Below are positions 37,901-48,301 of a DNA stretch of 64,000 nucleotides, piece after piece. Within the stretch, counting starts at the first letter, position 1. Each line of letters opens with the position of its first letter. Source of the DNA: Streptococcus marmotae (GTDB lineage Bacteria > Bacillota > Bacilli > Lactobacillales > Streptococcaceae); contig NZ_CP015196.1 in the NCBI RefSeq assembly GCF_001623565.1, forward strand, positions 1,071,001 through 1,135,000, given 5' to 3'. A program made the position numbers and the translations under genes. The notes under the pieces are model-generated. The model was given only the letters and a program-made list of their open reading frames with translations, was not told where the DNA came from and made no database searches.

Positions 37901-39347
37901 CTTGAACTTCTCAGGAGATGACCAGCCAGATGCCCACTTGGATGTTCGAGATATTTTCGGTGATCAATACGCCTTTCGAGCGGGAACGGTTGGTACCGTT
38001 GCGGCAAAAACTGCCTACGGTTATGTGCGCGGGTATGAGCGAGATTATGGCAAATTTTACCGCGATGTAGAAGTGGAACGCTTGGCTGCGGGCGCTGCTG
38101 GGGTCAAACGGACAACCGGTCAGCACCCAGGAGGAATCGTTGTTATTCCAAATTATATGGATGTCTATGATTTTACCCCTGTTCAATATCCAGCAGATGA
38201 CTTGACCGCAAGCTGGCAGACAACCCACTTTAACTTCCATGATATTGATGAAAACGTCTTGAAGCTCGATGTACTGGGACACGATGACCCAACCATGATT
38301 CGGAAACTTCAAGACCTGTCAGGAATTGATCCGCAAACTATTCCGGCAGATGACAAGGGAGTGATGGCCCTCTTTTCTGGAACGGAAGTGTTAGGGGTAA
38401 CACCAGAACAAATTGGCACGCCGACTGGTATGCTAGGGATTCCTGAATTTGGGACCAACTTTGTTCGTGGTATGGTGGAAGAAACGCATCCGACAACCTT
38501 TTCAGAACTCTTGCAATTATCTGGTCTATCACATGGAACAGACGTATGGCTAGGAAATGCCCAAGATTTGATTAAGTCTGGTATTGCAGATCTATCAACC
38601 GTTATCGGTTGTCGGGACGACATCATGGTCTACCTTATGCATGCGGGACTTCCTCCGAAAATGGCCTTTAACATTATGGAGCGGGTGCGTAAGGGAGCCT
38701 GGCTCAAAATTTCCGAGGAAGAGCGCAATGGCTATATCCAAGCCATGAAAGATAACAATGTCCCAGATTGGTACATTGAATCTTGTGGAAAAATCAAGTA
38801 CATGTTCCCCAAAGCCCATGCGGCAGCCTATGTTATGATGGCGCTTCGTGTTGCCTACTTTAAGGTGCATCATCCGATCTATTATTACTGTGCTTATTTT
38901 TCGATTCGGGCTAAGGCCTTTGATCTTGCTACCATGTCTGGTGGTTTAGACCGAGTCAAGGCAAAAATGGAAGAAATCACCATCAAGAAGAAAAACAATG
39001 AAGCAAGTAACGTAGAACAAGACCTCTTTACTACGCTTGAAATTGTCAATGAAATGTTGGAGCGTGGCTTCAAATTTGGGAAATTAGACTTGTACCGTTC
39101 TGATGCGACTGAATTCCAAATCGAAGGCGATACCTTGATACCGCCCTTTGTTGCCATGGATGGTCTCGGAGAAAGTGTTGCTCGTCAAGTCGTTAAGGCG
39201 CGTGAGGAGGGAGAATTTCTCTCCAAAACCGAGTTACGCAAACGTGGAGGCCTTTCTGCGACCCTTGTTGACAAACTGGATGAAATGGGCATCCTAGGCA
39301 ATATGCCAGAAGATAACCAGTTGAGTTTGTTTGATGACTTGTTTTAA
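34953..39347 (+). CDS. polC: DNA polymerase III PolC-type alpha subunit
   Basis: The 1464-residue replicative polymerase of low-GC Gram-positives. Domains in order: N-terminal region (1-230), OB fold (about 235-325), PHP domain split around the exonuclease ([15 protein letters not shown] at about 341), a DnaQ-like 3'-5' exonuclease ([11 protein letters not shown] at about 428, up to about 595), and the polymerase palm. CPNC at about 926 and CPECG form the zinc finger. [10 protein letters not shown] at about 980 holds catalytic aspartates. The frame is intact and the length is standard. It stands alone, with extended -10 promoter and strong terminator. Confidence 0.98.
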   Translation: MTDTFQLLLNQIGLPLELKESSAFSGAKIEQVLVHKKSKVWDFTFRFAQPLPLSHYQLFKAKLLNEFQKTGNQARFRLVTNQESLDPALVQDYYQEAFTEELCQSAGFRSIFQSLPVEFRDGVLWIKGPASVDTPHFRKNHLPNLVEQFARFGFGKLAVDIQVCEEMTKAQVEEFHAQNEELLQKASQETLEAMEQLAKMAPPPEASPQPSFQDFKKQAPRKVSLDKSEITPMIEIDTEENRIVFEGLVFDVEQRTTRTGRVIINFKMTDYTSSFSMQKWAKNEEEAQKFDMVKKGNWLRVRGNIETNNFTRDLTMNVQEIQEVKRDIRKDLMPDDQKRIEFHAHTNMSTMDALPPVEDLIARAAKWGHKAIAITDHGNVQSFPHGYHAARKAGIKALFGMEANIVEDRVPIVYNEAELSLSDATYVVFDVETTGLSAVYNSLIQIAASKMHKGNVIAEFDEFINPGHPLSQFTTDLTGITDEHVRNSKPLEQVLQEFQAFCEGSVLVAHNATFDVGFMDVNYERAGLPTISQPVIDTLEFARNLYPEYKRHGLGPLTKRFGVALEHHHMANYDAEATGRLLFIFLKDALEKHGISQLSQLNTELIAEDSYKKARVKHATIYVTNQVGLKNIFKLVSLSNTKYFEGVPRIPRTVLNEHREGLLLGTACQEGEVFDELLSKGIDEAVKVASYYDFIEVMPPALYEPMIAKEQFKDMAEIEAVIQKLIEVGRRANLPVLATGNVHYIDPEEEIYREIIVRSLGQGAMINRTIGHGENAQPAPLPKAHFRTTNEMLDEFAFLGEELAREIVITNPNAMLERFEEVEVVKKDLYTPYLEKAEERVAELTYQKAFEIYGNPLPDIIDLRIEKELTSILGNGFAVIYLASQMLVRRSNDRGYLVGSRGSVGSSFVATMIGITEVNPMPPHYVCPNCQHSEFITDGSYGSGFDMPDKDCPECGQRYAKDGQDIPFETFLGFDGDKVPDIDLNFSGDDQPDAHLDVRDIFGDQYAFRAGTVGTVAAKTAYGYVRGYERDYGKFYRDVEVERLAAGAAGVKRTTGQHPGGIVVIPNYMDVYDFTPVQYPADDLTASWQTTHFNFHDIDENVLKLDVLGHDDPTMIRKLQDLSGIDPQTIPADDKGVMALFSGTEVLGVTPEQIGTPTGMLGIPEFGTNFVRGMVEETHPTTFSELLQLSGLSHGTDVWLGNAQDLIKSGIADLSTVIGCRDDIMVYLMHAGLPPKMAFNIMERVRKGAWLKISEEERNGYIQAMKDNNVPDWYIESCGKIKYMFPKAHAAAYVMMALRVAYFKVHHPIYYYCAYFSIRAKAFDLATMSGGLDRVKAKMEEITIKKKNNEASNVEQDLFTTLEIVNEMLERGFKFGKLDLYRSDATEFQIEGDTLIPPFVAMDGLGESVARQVVKAREEGEFLSKTELRKRGGLSATLVDKLDEMGILGNMPEDNQLSLFDDLF

Positions 39348-39353
39348 GTAGTG

Positions 39354-39388
39354 AAAAACCATTTTGGGAAAGGCCCAAAATGGTTTTT
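39354..39388 (+). terminator. Intrinsic terminator of polC
   Basis: AAAAACCATTTTGGG pairs with CCCAAAATGGTTTTT, with A and T runs on both sides. It can serve polC and the convergent ABC transporter. Confidence 0.88.
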
Positions 39389-39449
39389 GTATGCTTGTTT
39401 TGTAATGGAAAATGCTGAATAGTTGAGGAAAACTATTGCTTGACAAGCA

Positions 39450-40964
39450 TTAGTTTCCAATCAGTTGATGTGTTTTAAGAAAATCTTTTGCGACCTGGCT
39501 AGGGGATTTTCCTTCAACATTGACTTGGTAGTTCATGTCTTGCATTTCTTCTTCTGTGATGGTACCAGCCAGCTGATTGAGAATTCCTTCTAGTTGTGGA
39601 TATTTTTTTAGTGTTTCTTGGCGGATGAGGGGTGCTCCCTGATAAGGAGGGAAGAGCTGCTGGTCATCCTTGAGTGTCTTGAGATGATATTCTTGCAGTT
39701 CACTATCTGTCGAATAGGCATCAATCAGTTGAACATTGCCGTTGTCAATGGCCTTGTAACGAAGTGCAGGCTCGAGTGTTTTCACTTGGAGATGGAGCTT
39801 GTAACGGTCTTTCAAGCCATTTCCTCCGTCTTCACGATCGTTAAACTCCAAGCTAAAGCCGGCGGTAGCAGTCGATTGAACTTTTGCGAGGTCGGAAATC
39901 GTTTCAAGTCCATGTTCCTTGGCATAGTCTTCTTTGACTGCAAGAGCATAGGTGTTTTGATAGCGCATAGGCTTGAGATAGACTAGCTTGTCTTGTTCAA
40001 AAATACCTTTTCGTGCTGCTTGGTAGACTTCTTCTGGATTGTTGGAGATGCTCGGTGGCTGTTTCAGTAAGGTGGAAGTGACGGTTCCTGTAAATTCTGG
40101 ATAAAGATCGATTTGGCCAGTTTTCAAGGCTTCATAGACAAAGGTAGTTTTACCAAAGTTGGGTTTCACTTCGACGGTAATATCTGTCTGGTCTTCAATC
40201 AATTCCTTGTACATATTGAGCAAAATTTCAGGTTCAGATCCTAATTTCCCAGCAATGACAATCTTATCCTGCATCATCATAGACATCGGAAGAAGAGACA
40301 GGGAGCTAATGCCTAGTAGGGCTACAAAGGAGATGAAAATGGTCTTGAGACTGCGTTTTTCAACTAAGCCAATCAAGAAATGAAAGAGGAGGGCAAGCAG
40401 GGCTGAGCTAATGGCTCCGATGAGAATGAGGGTACTATTGTTGCGATCAATCCCCAATAAGATGAAAGAACCTAATCCCCCTGCTCCAATCAGAGCAGCC
40501 AGAGTCGCTGTTCCGATAATGAGAACGGTCGCTGTCCGAATGCCAGATAGAATGACAGGGGCCGCTAAGGCGATTTCGAATTTTTTTAATTTTTCCCAAC
40601 GATTCATCCCAAAGGCTGTAGCAGCTTCTTGGAGAGATGGATCAATCTCCTGGAGTCCTGTGATGGTATTTTGCAGAATAGGAAAAATAGCATAGACAAT
40701 CAGGGTCAAAATGGCAGGAACTTTGCCAATCCCAAAGATGGGGATGAGTAGGCCTAAAATGGCTAGTGAGGGAATGGTCTGCAAGACACCTGTAAATTGT
40801 AGGAGAAGATTGGCCACATGTTCACGTTTTGAAACGAGAATAGCCAGTGGAATAGCGATTAAAATCGCAGATGCCACTGCCACAAAGGAGATTTGCAAAT
40901 GCTCCCCGAGAGCCAACAACCAGTCTTCTTTTCGGTCTAAAAATGTTTGAATCAACTCGTTCAT
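39450..40964 (-). CDS. OpuC/Bus-type ABC transporter permease fused to its substrate-binding domain
   Basis: A fused protein of about 504 residues. The N-terminal permease (about 1-210) has several helices and the BPD loop [22 protein letters not shown]. The C-terminal part (about 230-504) is a glycine-betaine/choline/carnitine-binding domain starting [19 protein letters not shown]. The fused form keeps the receptor tethered outside the membrane. ATG at 40964 is favoured since AGGAGG lies five bases ahead; an ATG one codon earlier is too close. The partner ATPase gene ends 7-10 bases upstream. The role is probably uptake of compatible solutes or choline. Confidence 0.88.
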   Translation of the reverse strand: MNELIQTFLDRKEDWLLALGEHLQISFVAVASAILIAIPLAILVSKREHVANLLLQFTGVLQTIPSLAILGLLIPIFGIGKVPAILTLIVYAIFPILQNTITGLQEIDPSLQEAATAFGMNRWEKLKKFEIALAAPVILSGIRTATVLIIGTATLAALIGAGGLGSFILLGIDRNNSTLILIGAISSALLALLFHFLIGLVEKRSLKTIFISFVALLGISSLSLLPMSMMMQDKIVIAGKLGSEPEILLNMYKELIEDQTDITVEVKPNFGKTTFVYEALKTGQIDLYPEFTGTVTSTLLKQPPSISNNPEEVYQAARKGIFEQDKLVYLKPMRYQNTYALAVKEDYAKEHGLETISDLAKVQSTATAGFSLEFNDREDGGNGLKDRYKLHLQVKTLEPALRYKAIDNGNVQLIDAYSTDSELQEYHLKTLKDDQQLFPPYQGAPLIRQETLKKYPQLEGILNQLAGTITEEEMQDMNYQVNVEGKSPSQVAKDFLKTHQLIGN

Positions 40965-40973
40965 CATCGCCTC

Positions 40974-41690
40974 CTATACCTGAAAGAAGTCAGCCACAAA
41001 CTGAGTAGCAGGAGCTGCTTGAATTCGCTCAGGTGTGTCGAGCTGTAGAATGCTTCCCTGATCCATAATGGCAATTCGATCGCCTAATTTAATCGCTTCT
41101 GTCATATCATGGGTCACAAAAATCATGGTCATCTGAAATTCATGCTGAATTTTCTTGACCAAGTCTTGCAATTGTTCCCGTGAAATCGGATCAAGGGCGC
41201 TAAAGGGTTCATCGAGAAGCAAAACTTTAGGGCGAGCAATAATGGCTCGTAAAATACCAATTCGCTGCTGTTCTCCACCAGAAAGTTCGCTGGGCATACG
41301 GTGGAGATACTCTGCAGGAGGAAGTCCGACTAAGTCGAGTAATTCCTTGGTTCGGATGTCGATGTCTTTTTTAGACCATTTTTTCATCTCAGGGATAAGG
41401 GCAATGTTTTCAGCCACTGAAAGATTTGGGAAAAGAGCGATTTGTTGTAAGACATAGCCAGTTGATAGGCGTAATTCTCGTAAATCATACTCTTTGAGAC
41501 GCTTGCCGTCCAAGTAAATATCGCCTTCGTCTGGCTCAATCAAGCGGTTGAACATTTTCAGTGTTGTTGTTTTTCCACTACCACTTGCGCCGACCAAGAC
41601 AAAGAATTCTCCATCGAAAATGGTGAAGGCCTGGTCTTTTAAGACATACTTGCCCTTAAATTGTTTGCTGACCTGTCTAAATTCAATCAT
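40974..41690 (-). CDS. OpuC/ProV-type ABC transporter ATPase
   Basis: A 238-residue ATPase. Walker A is GASGSGKTT (about 37-45), the signature is LSGGEQQRIG, and Walker B is VLLLDEPFSALD. The stretch DLRELRLSTGYVLQQIALFP is typical of quaternary-amine uptake ATPases. It lacks the C-terminal CBS domains of OpuCA, so it is a short form. The frame opens 58 codons upstream, but MIEFRQVSKQF at 41690 is the family start. It forms an operon with the fused permease. Confidence 0.9.
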   Translation of the reverse strand: MIEFRQVSKQFKGKYVLKDQAFTIFDGEFFVLVGASGSGKTTTLKMFNRLIEPDEGDIYLDGKRLKEYDLRELRLSTGYVLQQIALFPNLSVAENIALIPEMKKWSKKDIDIRTKELLDLVGLPPAEYLHRMPSELSGGEQQRIGILRAIIARPKVLLLDEPFSALDPISREQLQDLVKKIQHEFQMTMIFVTHDMTEAIKLGDRIAIMDQGSILQLDTPERIQAAPATQFVADFFQV

Positions 41691-41949
41691 GAGATACCTG
41701 ACTTTCTTGCTAGAATAGGAATGCTGTTCACATAAATGGTTGCTATTATCACAGAATCTTAGTAGAGGTAGAGTAAGATGAAATGCCTGCCTATAATAGC
41801 TAAGTTTTTTCTTAACTAGTATAGCGCAGGGCGGAAAGATATTCAAAAATCCTGTTTGAAACATAGAAAAAACATAGATGGTAGTCGAAAATATCGCCAG
41901 ATAATAAAATATGATACAATAGAAAGTAGCTTATTAAAAGGAGAATCGT

Positions 41950-43191
41950 ATGGTATTACCAAATTTTAAAGAAAACTTGGCCAAATATGCTAAGTTACTT
42001 GTTTCAACTGGCATCAACGTGCAACCTGGTCATACAGTTGCCTTGACTATTAGTGTCGATCAAGCTGAATTAGCGCGGTTGATTGTCAAAGAAGCCTATG
42101 CCAAAGGGGCTATTGAAGTCCTTGTCAACTGGCAAGATGATGTGATTTTGCGTGAGCGCTATGTGAATGTACCAATTGAGCGCTTAGAAACAATTTCTGA
42201 GCAACGGATTGCGGAGATGAACTACATTTTGGATCACAAGGCTAGCCGTTTGGTCGTCTTGTCTGACGATCCAGGTGCTTTAGATGGTGTGGATCCAGAG
42301 AAGCTATCTCGTGCGACACGCGCAGCAAGCATTGCCTTAAATTCAATGCGTCAAGCAACTCAGGCTAACAAAATTAGCTGGACCTTGGGGGCGGCAGCAG
42401 GTCTAGAATGGGCGAAAAAAGTCTTTCCAGATGCTACAAGTGATGAGGAAGCTGTGGACTTGTTGTGGGATCAAATCTTTAAAACCTGTCGTGTTTATGC
42501 CGATGATCCGGTAGCTGCATGGAAAGAGCATGAAGAACGTCTTGTTGCCAAAGCAGCGATTTTGAATAAAGAACAATTTGTCAAACTCCACTATACTGCA
42601 CCAGGAACAGATTTGACACTTGGTATGCCGAAGAACCACTTGTGGGAAGCGGCAGGCTCTATCAATGCTCAGGGCGAACACTTTATTGCCAATATGCCGA
42701 CAGAAGAAGTCTTTACAGCTCCTGACTACCGTGTAGCAGATGGCTATGTGACCTCAACCAAACCACTCAGCTATAATGGAAATATCATTGAAGGCATCAA
42801 AGTAACCTTTAAAGATGGTGAAATTGTCGATATTACAGCTGAAAAAGGTGACGAAGTCATGAAGAAATTAGTCTTTGATAATGCGGGTGCTCGTGGTCTC
42901 GGTGAAGTGGCCCTTGTACCAGATCAAAGTCCAATCTCTCAATCAGGTGTAACCTTCTTTAATACCCTCTTTGATGAAAATGCTTCAAACCACTTGGCAA
43001 TTGGTCAAGCCTATGCCTTTAGTATCGAAGGTGGTGTTGACATGACCAATGAGGAATTAGAAGCTGCAGGTCTTAACCGTTCAGATGTCCATGTGGACTT
43101 CATGATTGGTTCAAACAAGATGAACATTGACGGGATTCGTGAAGACGGAACAGCTGTGCCAATCTTCCGCAACGGTGAGTGGGCGATTTAA
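41950..43191 (+). CDS. pepS: M29-family aminopeptidase PepS
   Basis: A 413-residue cytoplasmic metallo-aminopeptidase. The N-terminal FKENLAKYAKLLVSTGINVQ, and the metal-site region with GARGLGEVALVPDQSPIS, NHLAIGQAYAFSIEGG and SDVHVDFMIGSNKMNIDG, are characteristic of PepS/AmpS. It releases N-terminal residues from peptides taken up by transporters such as the opp system in this window. AAAAGGAGAAT precedes the ATG. A GATACAAT at 41911-41918 is a likely -10. Confidence 0.93.
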   Translation: MVLPNFKENLAKYAKLLVSTGINVQPGHTVALTISVDQAELARLIVKEAYAKGAIEVLVNWQDDVILRERYVNVPIERLETISEQRIAEMNYILDHKASRLVVLSDDPGALDGVDPEKLSRATRAASIALNSMRQATQANKISWTLGAAAGLEWAKKVFPDATSDEEAVDLLWDQIFKTCRVYADDPVAAWKEHEERLVAKAAILNKEQFVKLHYTAPGTDLTLGMPKNHLWEAAGSINAQGEHFIANMPTEEVFTAPDYRVADGYVTSTKPLSYNGNIIEGIKVTFKDGEIVDITAEKGDEVMKKLVFDNAGARGLGEVALVPDQSPISQSGVTFFNTLFDENASNHLAIGQAYAFSIEGGVDMTNEELEAAGLNRSDVHVDFMIGSNKMNIDGIREDGTAVPIFRNGEWAI

Positions 43192-43219
43192 CTGCAACAA
43201 TAGAAAGTAGGTTGTAGAC

Positions 43220-43450
43220 ATGATTGGAAGTTTACTGGTTGGCTTTATCGTAGCGATGATTGCTGCAGCAATTACCAACCGTGGTGAAAAAATGGGCTGT
43301 ATTGGAAAGATTCTTTTGGGGCTTGCCGGTGCCTGGGTTGGTCAACTCCTCTTTGGAGATTGGGGACCCCAAATCGCAGATACAGCGATTATTCCCTCCG
43401 TCTTAGGAGCCGTTATTCTCCTAGCTATTTTTTGGGAGCGAGGAAGTTAA
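43220..43450 (+). CDS. GlsB/YeaQ/YmgE-family stress membrane protein
   Basis: A 76-residue Gly-rich membrane protein. SLLVGFIVAMIAAAITNRGE, then GCIGKILLGLAGAWVGQLLF and VLGAVILLAIFWERGS, give three hydrophobic segments in the transglycosylase-associated (PF04226) pattern. Such proteins are often general-stress induced with Asp23/Gls24 partners, which are not seen nearby. It lies 28 bases after pepS with GAAAGTAGG ahead of the ATG, so may be co-transcribed. The IS1182 copy starts seven bases past its stop. Confidence 0.88.
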   Translation: MIGSLLVGFIVAMIAAAITNRGEKMGCIGKILLGLAGAWVGQLLFGDWGPQIADTAIIPSVLGAVILLAIFWERGS

Positions 43451-43572
43451 GTAAAAGAGGCTGGGCAAAAACTAGCTGCTCATATATAAAAAACGAGCCA
43501 TTCCAATTAGGAGTTGCTCGTTTTCCATTTCATGCTTTATAATTATAATAACCACAAAACAACTAGAAAGGC

Positions 43573-45132
43573 ATGAAAATGTATAAACAGTATAACACAA
43601 ATCAGCTTAGTTTGGAATTAAATATCGCTTGGGACTTACCTGCTACACATGAGGTACGTCTGATTAGTCAGTTTGTGGATACTATTCCTCAATCCGTTCT
43701 CCTAGAAGAAACTTCCCACACAGGTCGTCCTGCCTTTCATCCAGCTATGTTGCTCAAAATGACCCTGTTCGCCTATGCTCGCCAAGTTTTCTCTGGTAGA
43801 AAAATTGTCCAAATGAATGAGGAAGTCATTCCTATGAAATGGCTGAGTCAGGATACCTACGTCTGTTATCGAACCATAAATAGTTTTCGGGCCTCTACAC
43901 ACGCCAACCAGCTTATCAAAACTGCTTTCATCTACTTTACTCTCCTCCTCAGAGAGAATGGATTGATTGAAGATAAAGCTCTCTTCATCGACGGGACTAA
44001 GGTAGAAGCTGATGCCAACAAGTATTCTTTCACGTGGAAAAAGGCCGTTGAGCGCTATGAAGAGGCCTTGAATGGGAACATTTCTGCCCTCTATGACAAG
44101 CTAGTCCAAGAAGGGGTGAATACTGCCTTGTCCAAGGAAGAATGTCTCACTAGCGAAGGACTAAACCAACTCCTACAAGAGACCGAACAAGTACTAGATG
44201 AGTTGGAAAATGCTATCTCACAAGAGCCTAAAGTCATTAAAAAGGTGGATCGGCCAACAGACAGAAACGAAGAAGAATTAAGAAACTCAAGAGAAAGTTG
44301 AAAGAGGATTTTCTTGTTCGGAAACAAAAGTACGAACGAGATAAACAGATTTTACAAGAGCGAAATTCCTATTCTAAAACAGATCCTGATGCGACGTTTA
44401 TGAGGATGAAAGAGGATCATATGAGGAATGGTCAGCTCAAACCTGGTTACAACCTTCAACTTGGTACGAATAGCCAGTTTGCCTTAGCTTACGGATTGTA
44501 TCCGAATCCAACTGACACTCGTACACTCAAACCTTTTCTTCAATCCATCCAAACCTTAGAACTCTTTCAACACATTGTTGCGGATGCAGGTTATGGTAGT
44601 GAAGAAAATTACAGCTTTATCGTTGATGTTCTGGAGAAAACGCCTCTAATTCCCTACGGAATATATCAGAATGAGCAGAAGAAAAGCTACAAGAAGAGTG
44701 ATGCCAATCCTGAAAACTGGACTTACTTAGAAGATTCTGACCAGTGGATAAAACCAGATGGAGTTGTCTACTCGTTTAAGAATTATTCACGAAGAACGGA
44801 AAAGTATGGATTTGAGAAAGATGGTAAGATTTACGAAGCTGATCCTGTATAAACTAGTGAAGAGTTAGACCAATTAGCACGGACAGAGAAAGGAAACCTC
44901 AAACAAATTCAGTATAATCCTACGTGGAACTATTTCAAGAACTTAGTCAAAGAGGAATTGACAAGTAAAGAGGGAGCCCGCATTTATGCCAAACGCAAGG
45001 TGGATGCCGAACCTGTATTTGGTAGGATGAAGGGTGTTTTTGGCGTGCGCAGAGTGCATGTCAGAGGTCAAAAAGTGGTTGAAACTGAGATAGGATTCCT
45101 CCTAATGAGCATGAATCTCACGAAATTGGCTA
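43573..45132 (+). pseudogene. IS1182-family transposase copy 2, inactivated
   Basis: It is nearly identical to the transposase at 13389 but has a two-base A insertion near 44239-44243 (frameshift after about 222 residues), and a nonsense change of CAA to TAA at 44850-44852 after ADPV. The 3' part is then split by IS630 at 45133 and ISL3 at 46260. At least four separate lesions make it non-functional, although its ends may still be acted on by copy 1's transposase. Confidence 0.92.
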
Positions 45133-46222
45133 ACACTTAACAAAAATCAAATTCTGATGTATAATAGTCCTATGAACGCTACACAAGAACAAATCACAGA
45201 ACTCAAATCAGCTCTCAAGGCTAAACACCTCTCTGCCTATCACAAACGGATTCAAGCGGTCTATTTACGCTCTCAAAAGTTGACCTACAAGGCCATTTCT
45301 GACTTAATCGGTTTATCTCATGATACGATTTGGCGTTTGGTGAAAAAATATGAACAAGAAGGCCTCTCTGCCCTTACCCATGATGCACGAGGGGGGCGTC
45401 ATCGTTCTTATCTTACTTACGAAGAAGAAAAAGCATTCTTAGAAGAACAGTTTGTTAGCAGTGCTTCAGGACAATTTGTCACTATTGCAGAAATGCACGA
45501 GGTTTACCAAACTAAAATTGGGAAACAAACGACGCGAGAAAGGTTTTATGCACTGTTGAAGCGTCACGGTTGGCGCAAAGTAACACCAAGACCTGAACAC
45601 CCTAAAAAGGCAGATGCCAAAACAATTTTGGCGTCTAAAAATAAAATCTACCTTCAAGAAGACGAGAAAGCGCTTTAAGAATAGTAGACGTTACCAGAAG
45701 GTCAGACTCATGTATCAAGATGAAGCAGGATTCGGACGGATTAGTAAAATTGGGAAGTCTTGGGTGCCAAAAGGAGTACGACCTCATGTTCACAGCCACT
45801 ATATTAGAGAATATCGCTACTGCTATGGAGCTGTCGATGCCCATACGGGGGAATCTTTCTTTATCATTGCTGGGGGATGTAACACCGATTGGATGAATGA
45901 ATTTTTAAGACAACTGTCCCAAGCCTACCCTAATGACTATATCTTACTCGTGATGGATAACGCCGTATGGCATAAATCACGGACGTTAGAGAAACCTACC
46001 AACATTTGCTTTGAGTTCATTCCACCTTATACGCCTGAGATGAATCCCATTGAACAAGTCTGGGCTGAGATTCGTAAGAGAGGTTTCAAGAATAAGGCCT
46101 TTAAGACGCTAGACGATGCCATTAACAAGCTGCAAGAGGTGATTCAATGTCTGCATTGGTCTGTGTTAAAACCCATTGTTCATAGAAATTGGCTCTTTTC
46201 AGATTTTGATGTTAAATGAGTA
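45133..46222 (+). mobile_element. IS630-family insertion sequence, copy A (1090 bp)
   Basis: It is inserted in the IS1182 copy at a TA, duplicated at 45131-45132 and 46223-46224. The left end ACACTTAACAAAAATCAAAT and inverted right end TACTCATTTAACATCAAAAT are imperfect repeats. The host sequence continues AGAAA-TAGTCC on the right, as in copy 1 apart from one base. The layout with two overlapping transposase frames is like pneumococcal IS630-Spn1. Confidence 0.9.
45172..46219 (+). CDS. IS630-family transposase, two frames joined by a probable +1 frameshift
   Basis: The first frame (45172-45678) encodes a HTH region: KALKAKHLSAYHKRIQAVYL-like N terminus, then YKAISDLIGLSHDTIWRLVK and a homeodomain-like linker. 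The second frame (to 46219) encodes the DDE core: MYQDEAGFGRI, LLVMDNAVWHKS and NPIEQVWAEIRKRGF. The join is CGCTTTAAG at the end of the first frame, where a slip from CTT to TTT at the TAA stop gives RFKNSRRYQK. The second frame is intact to its end. Start at ATG 45172 (MNATQEQITEL) is chosen; another ATG lies five codons earlier. Confidence 0.85.
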
Positions 46223-46259
46223 TAAGAAAGTAGTCCAATATAATAGAGACAAAAATAAA

Positions 46260-47673
46260 GGCTCTATAATATCTGTAGTGGGTACGCCCGCCACAGAGAT
46301 TATGGAGCCTTTTTCAGTGTAGAAAAAAAGTTCCATATGACCTATAATGAAAAGCGACAAAACTATCATTTAGAAAGACTCATATGGAACAACTAAATCT
46401 TATCACAAATTTTCTCAAAATGAAAGACAAAAATATCACTATCACTAATGAATGCGACATGGGAACACACTTAGAACTCCACGGTCACTTGGATTACACA
46501 GCCCCTAAATGCCCTTCCTGCAAGGGACAAATGGCTAAGTACGACTTCCAGAAAGCCTCTAAAATCCCCTACTTAGAAACTGCTGGCTACCCGCTACTTA
46601 TCCGCCTTCGAAAGCGTCGTTTCAAGTGCAAAGACTGTGGGAAAATAGCGGTCGCTGAAACTCCTATTGTTAAGAAGAACCATCAAATCTCTGTCGCTGT
46701 CAACCAGAAAATCGCACAATTACTCATCGAAAAGCAAGCAATGACACATATCGCACACAGACTCTCCATTTCTACATCTACAGTTATTCGAAAACTCAAT
46801 GAGTTTAAATTTGAAACGGATTGGGATAAGCTTCCAGAAGTCATGTCCTGGGATGAGTATGCCTTCAAGAAAGGGAAAATGAGCTTTATCGCTCAAGATT
46901 TTGACACAAATAACATCATCGCTATCCTTGATGGAAGAACGCAAGCAACCATCCGAAATCACTTTCTGAGATACCCTAGAAAGGTCAGAAACCGCGTTAA
47001 AATCATCACTATGGACATGTTTAGCCCTTACTATCAACTAGCCAAACAACTTTTTCCTCATGCTAAAATCGTGCTGGATCGCTTCCACGTTGTGCAACAT
47101 CTCAGCCGTGCTATGAACCGTGTCCGTACCCAAATCATGAATGCTTTTGACCGCAAATCGCATGAATACAAGACGCTCAAACGCTACTGGAAACTGGTAC
47201 AACAAGATAGCCGTAAACTCAGTGACAAGCGGTTTTATCGCCCTACTTTTCGCATGCATTTGACCAATAAGGAAATCTTAGACAAGCTCCTATCCTACTC
47301 AGATGAGTTACGACAACATTATGAACTCTATCAACTTCTTTTATTCCATTTCCAAGAGAAAAACTCAGATCATTTCTTTGACCTAATTGAGCAAGAAATA
47401 GCCACTGTTAACCCTATTTTCCAGACGGTATTTAAGACGTTTCTAAAGGATAAGGACAAGGTTTTAAACGCCTTGGAATTGCCTTATTCCAACGCTAAAT
47501 TGGAAGCTACCAATAATCTTATCAAAGTCATCAAGCGTAATGCCTTTGGATTTCGGAACTTTGAAAACTTCAAAAAGCGGATTTTGATTGCCATCAATAT
47601 CAAAAAAGAGAAGACCAACTTGGTCCTCTCTAGATGTTAGCTGACATCTACCCACTACAGTTGACAAAGAGCC
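46260..47673 (+). mobile_element. ISL3-family insertion sequence, copy 2 (1414 bp)
   Basis: It starts GGCTCTATAATATCTGTAGT and ends with the inverted GGCTCTTTGTCAACTGTAGT. An 8-base target duplication AAAATAAA lies at 46252-46259 and 47674-47681. It is inserted in the 3' part of the IS1182 element, 37 bases right of the IS630 copy, in the opposite orientation to ISL3 copy 1. Confidence 0.94.
46384..47640 (+). CDS. ISL3-family transposase, copy 2
   Basis: A 418-residue intact transposase, mostly identical to the one at 15164-16420. The zinc motifs CPSCKGQ and CKDCGK, the HTH MTHIAHRLSIS, and DDE segments SWDEYAF, ITMDMFSPYY and NAKLEATNNLI are present. Differences cluster in the second half (for example NKEILDKLLSYSDELRQHYE), suggesting that the two copies are not a recent duplication of each other or that one is a mosaic. 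Confidence 0.94.
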   Translation: MEQLNLITNFLKMKDKNITITNECDMGTHLELHGHLDYTAPKCPSCKGQMAKYDFQKASKIPYLETAGYPLLIRLRKRRFKCKDCGKIAVAETPIVKKNHQISVAVNQKIAQLLIEKQAMTHIAHRLSISTSTVIRKLNEFKFETDWDKLPEVMSWDEYAFKKGKMSFIAQDFDTNNIIAILDGRTQATIRNHFLRYPRKVRNRVKIITMDMFSPYYQLAKQLFPHAKIVLDRFHVVQHLSRAMNRVRTQIMNAFDRKSHEYKTLKRYWKLVQQDSRKLSDKRFYRPTFRMHLTNKEILDKLLSYSDELRQHYELYQLLLFHFQEKNSDHFFDLIEQEIATVNPIFQTVFKTFLKDKDKVLNALELPYSNAKLEATNNLIKVIKRNAFGFRNFENFKKRILIAINIKKEKTNLVLSRC

Positions 47674-47779
47674 AAAATAAAAACACAAATAGTTCGGCTG
47701 GATTTCATCAAAATCAGCTTGAATCTATATGTGTTTTTTATTTACTGGCTAGTTTTTGCCCAGCCTCTTTCTCGCTTTC

Positions 47780-48235
47780 TTATTGCTTGGTCAAGACAAC
47801 TTTATCGTTAAAGTCAACCTCGCTGATATCTTCAATGGTTAATTGATTTCCTTCTAAGAAGTAACGTTCGACATCATCACCGATGGTAATGCGTTGGTTG
47901 GTTGGGTCAATCGTAACGTTTTTGATTTCTTGTTCTCCATCAGGTTCTACCTGTGTCCAAGTTCCAGTCGTACCTGTGATGACAAGGGTCACTTGATCTT
48001 CTTCGTCATTTCCCTTGTAGGTACCGTCCAAATTGCTTGTTTGAGCAGGTGTGCTTGCTGCAGTAGAAGCAGTGGTAGAACTACTAGCTGTCGCAGATGA
48101 TTGGGAAGTCATGGCTTCTGAGCTAGGAGTCGTTGAACTAGCTGGAGTAGCTTGATTGGTTGGCCTTGAGCAAGCTACAAGGACAAGTCCAAGAGCGGTT
48201 ACAGTTGCAAATGAAAATAATTTTGTAAGATTCAT
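47780..48235 (-). CDS. SP_0198-type lipoprotein (DUF6287-like C-terminal domain)
   Basis: A 151-residue lipoprotein. The signal peptide ends with the lipobox LVLVAC, and Cys22 is the lipidated residue. A Ser/Thr/Ala-rich linker (about 27-68) follows. The folded domain begins LDGTYKGNDEEDQVTLVITG and has a beta-rich pattern (NVTIDPTNQRITIGDDVERY). The function is unknown. Related small lipoproteins occur in streptococci. GAAAGGAAGATACTC gives the ribosome site. The IS1182 right end is only 12 bases past its stop. Confidence 0.8.
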   Translation of the reverse strand: MNLTKLFSFATVTALGLVLVACSRPTNQATPASSTTPSSEAMTSQSSATASSSTTASTAASTPAQTSNLDGTYKGNDEEDQVTLVITGTTGTWTQVEPDGEQEIKNVTIDPTNQRITIGDDVERYFLEGNQLTIEDISEVDFNDKVVLTKQ

Positions 48236-48301
48236 GAGTATCTTCCTTTCAGTTTATCGTTTTATTATACTGATTCCGCATGAGTTCGGCAAGATTTTTG
48301 C

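Larger units (their letters stand above)
43457..47767 (+). mobile_element. IS1182-family element copy 2, carrying nested IS630 and ISL3 insertions
   Basis: The outer ends are the same 20-base inverted repeats as copy 1. Removing the IS630 (1090 bp plus a TA duplication) and the ISL3 (1414 bp plus an 8-base duplication) leaves 1797 bases. That is copy 1's 1795 plus the two extra A at 44239-44243. The composition is therefore fully explained. The element sits 12 bases from the stop of the minus-strand lipoprotein gene. Flanks AAAA and TTT again form a small palindrome without a direct duplication. Confidence 0.93.

Noticed and set aside
40974..41864. ABC ATPase frame extended by 58 codons
   Set aside because: The extension has no similarity, and the family start is MIEFRQVSKQF at 41690.
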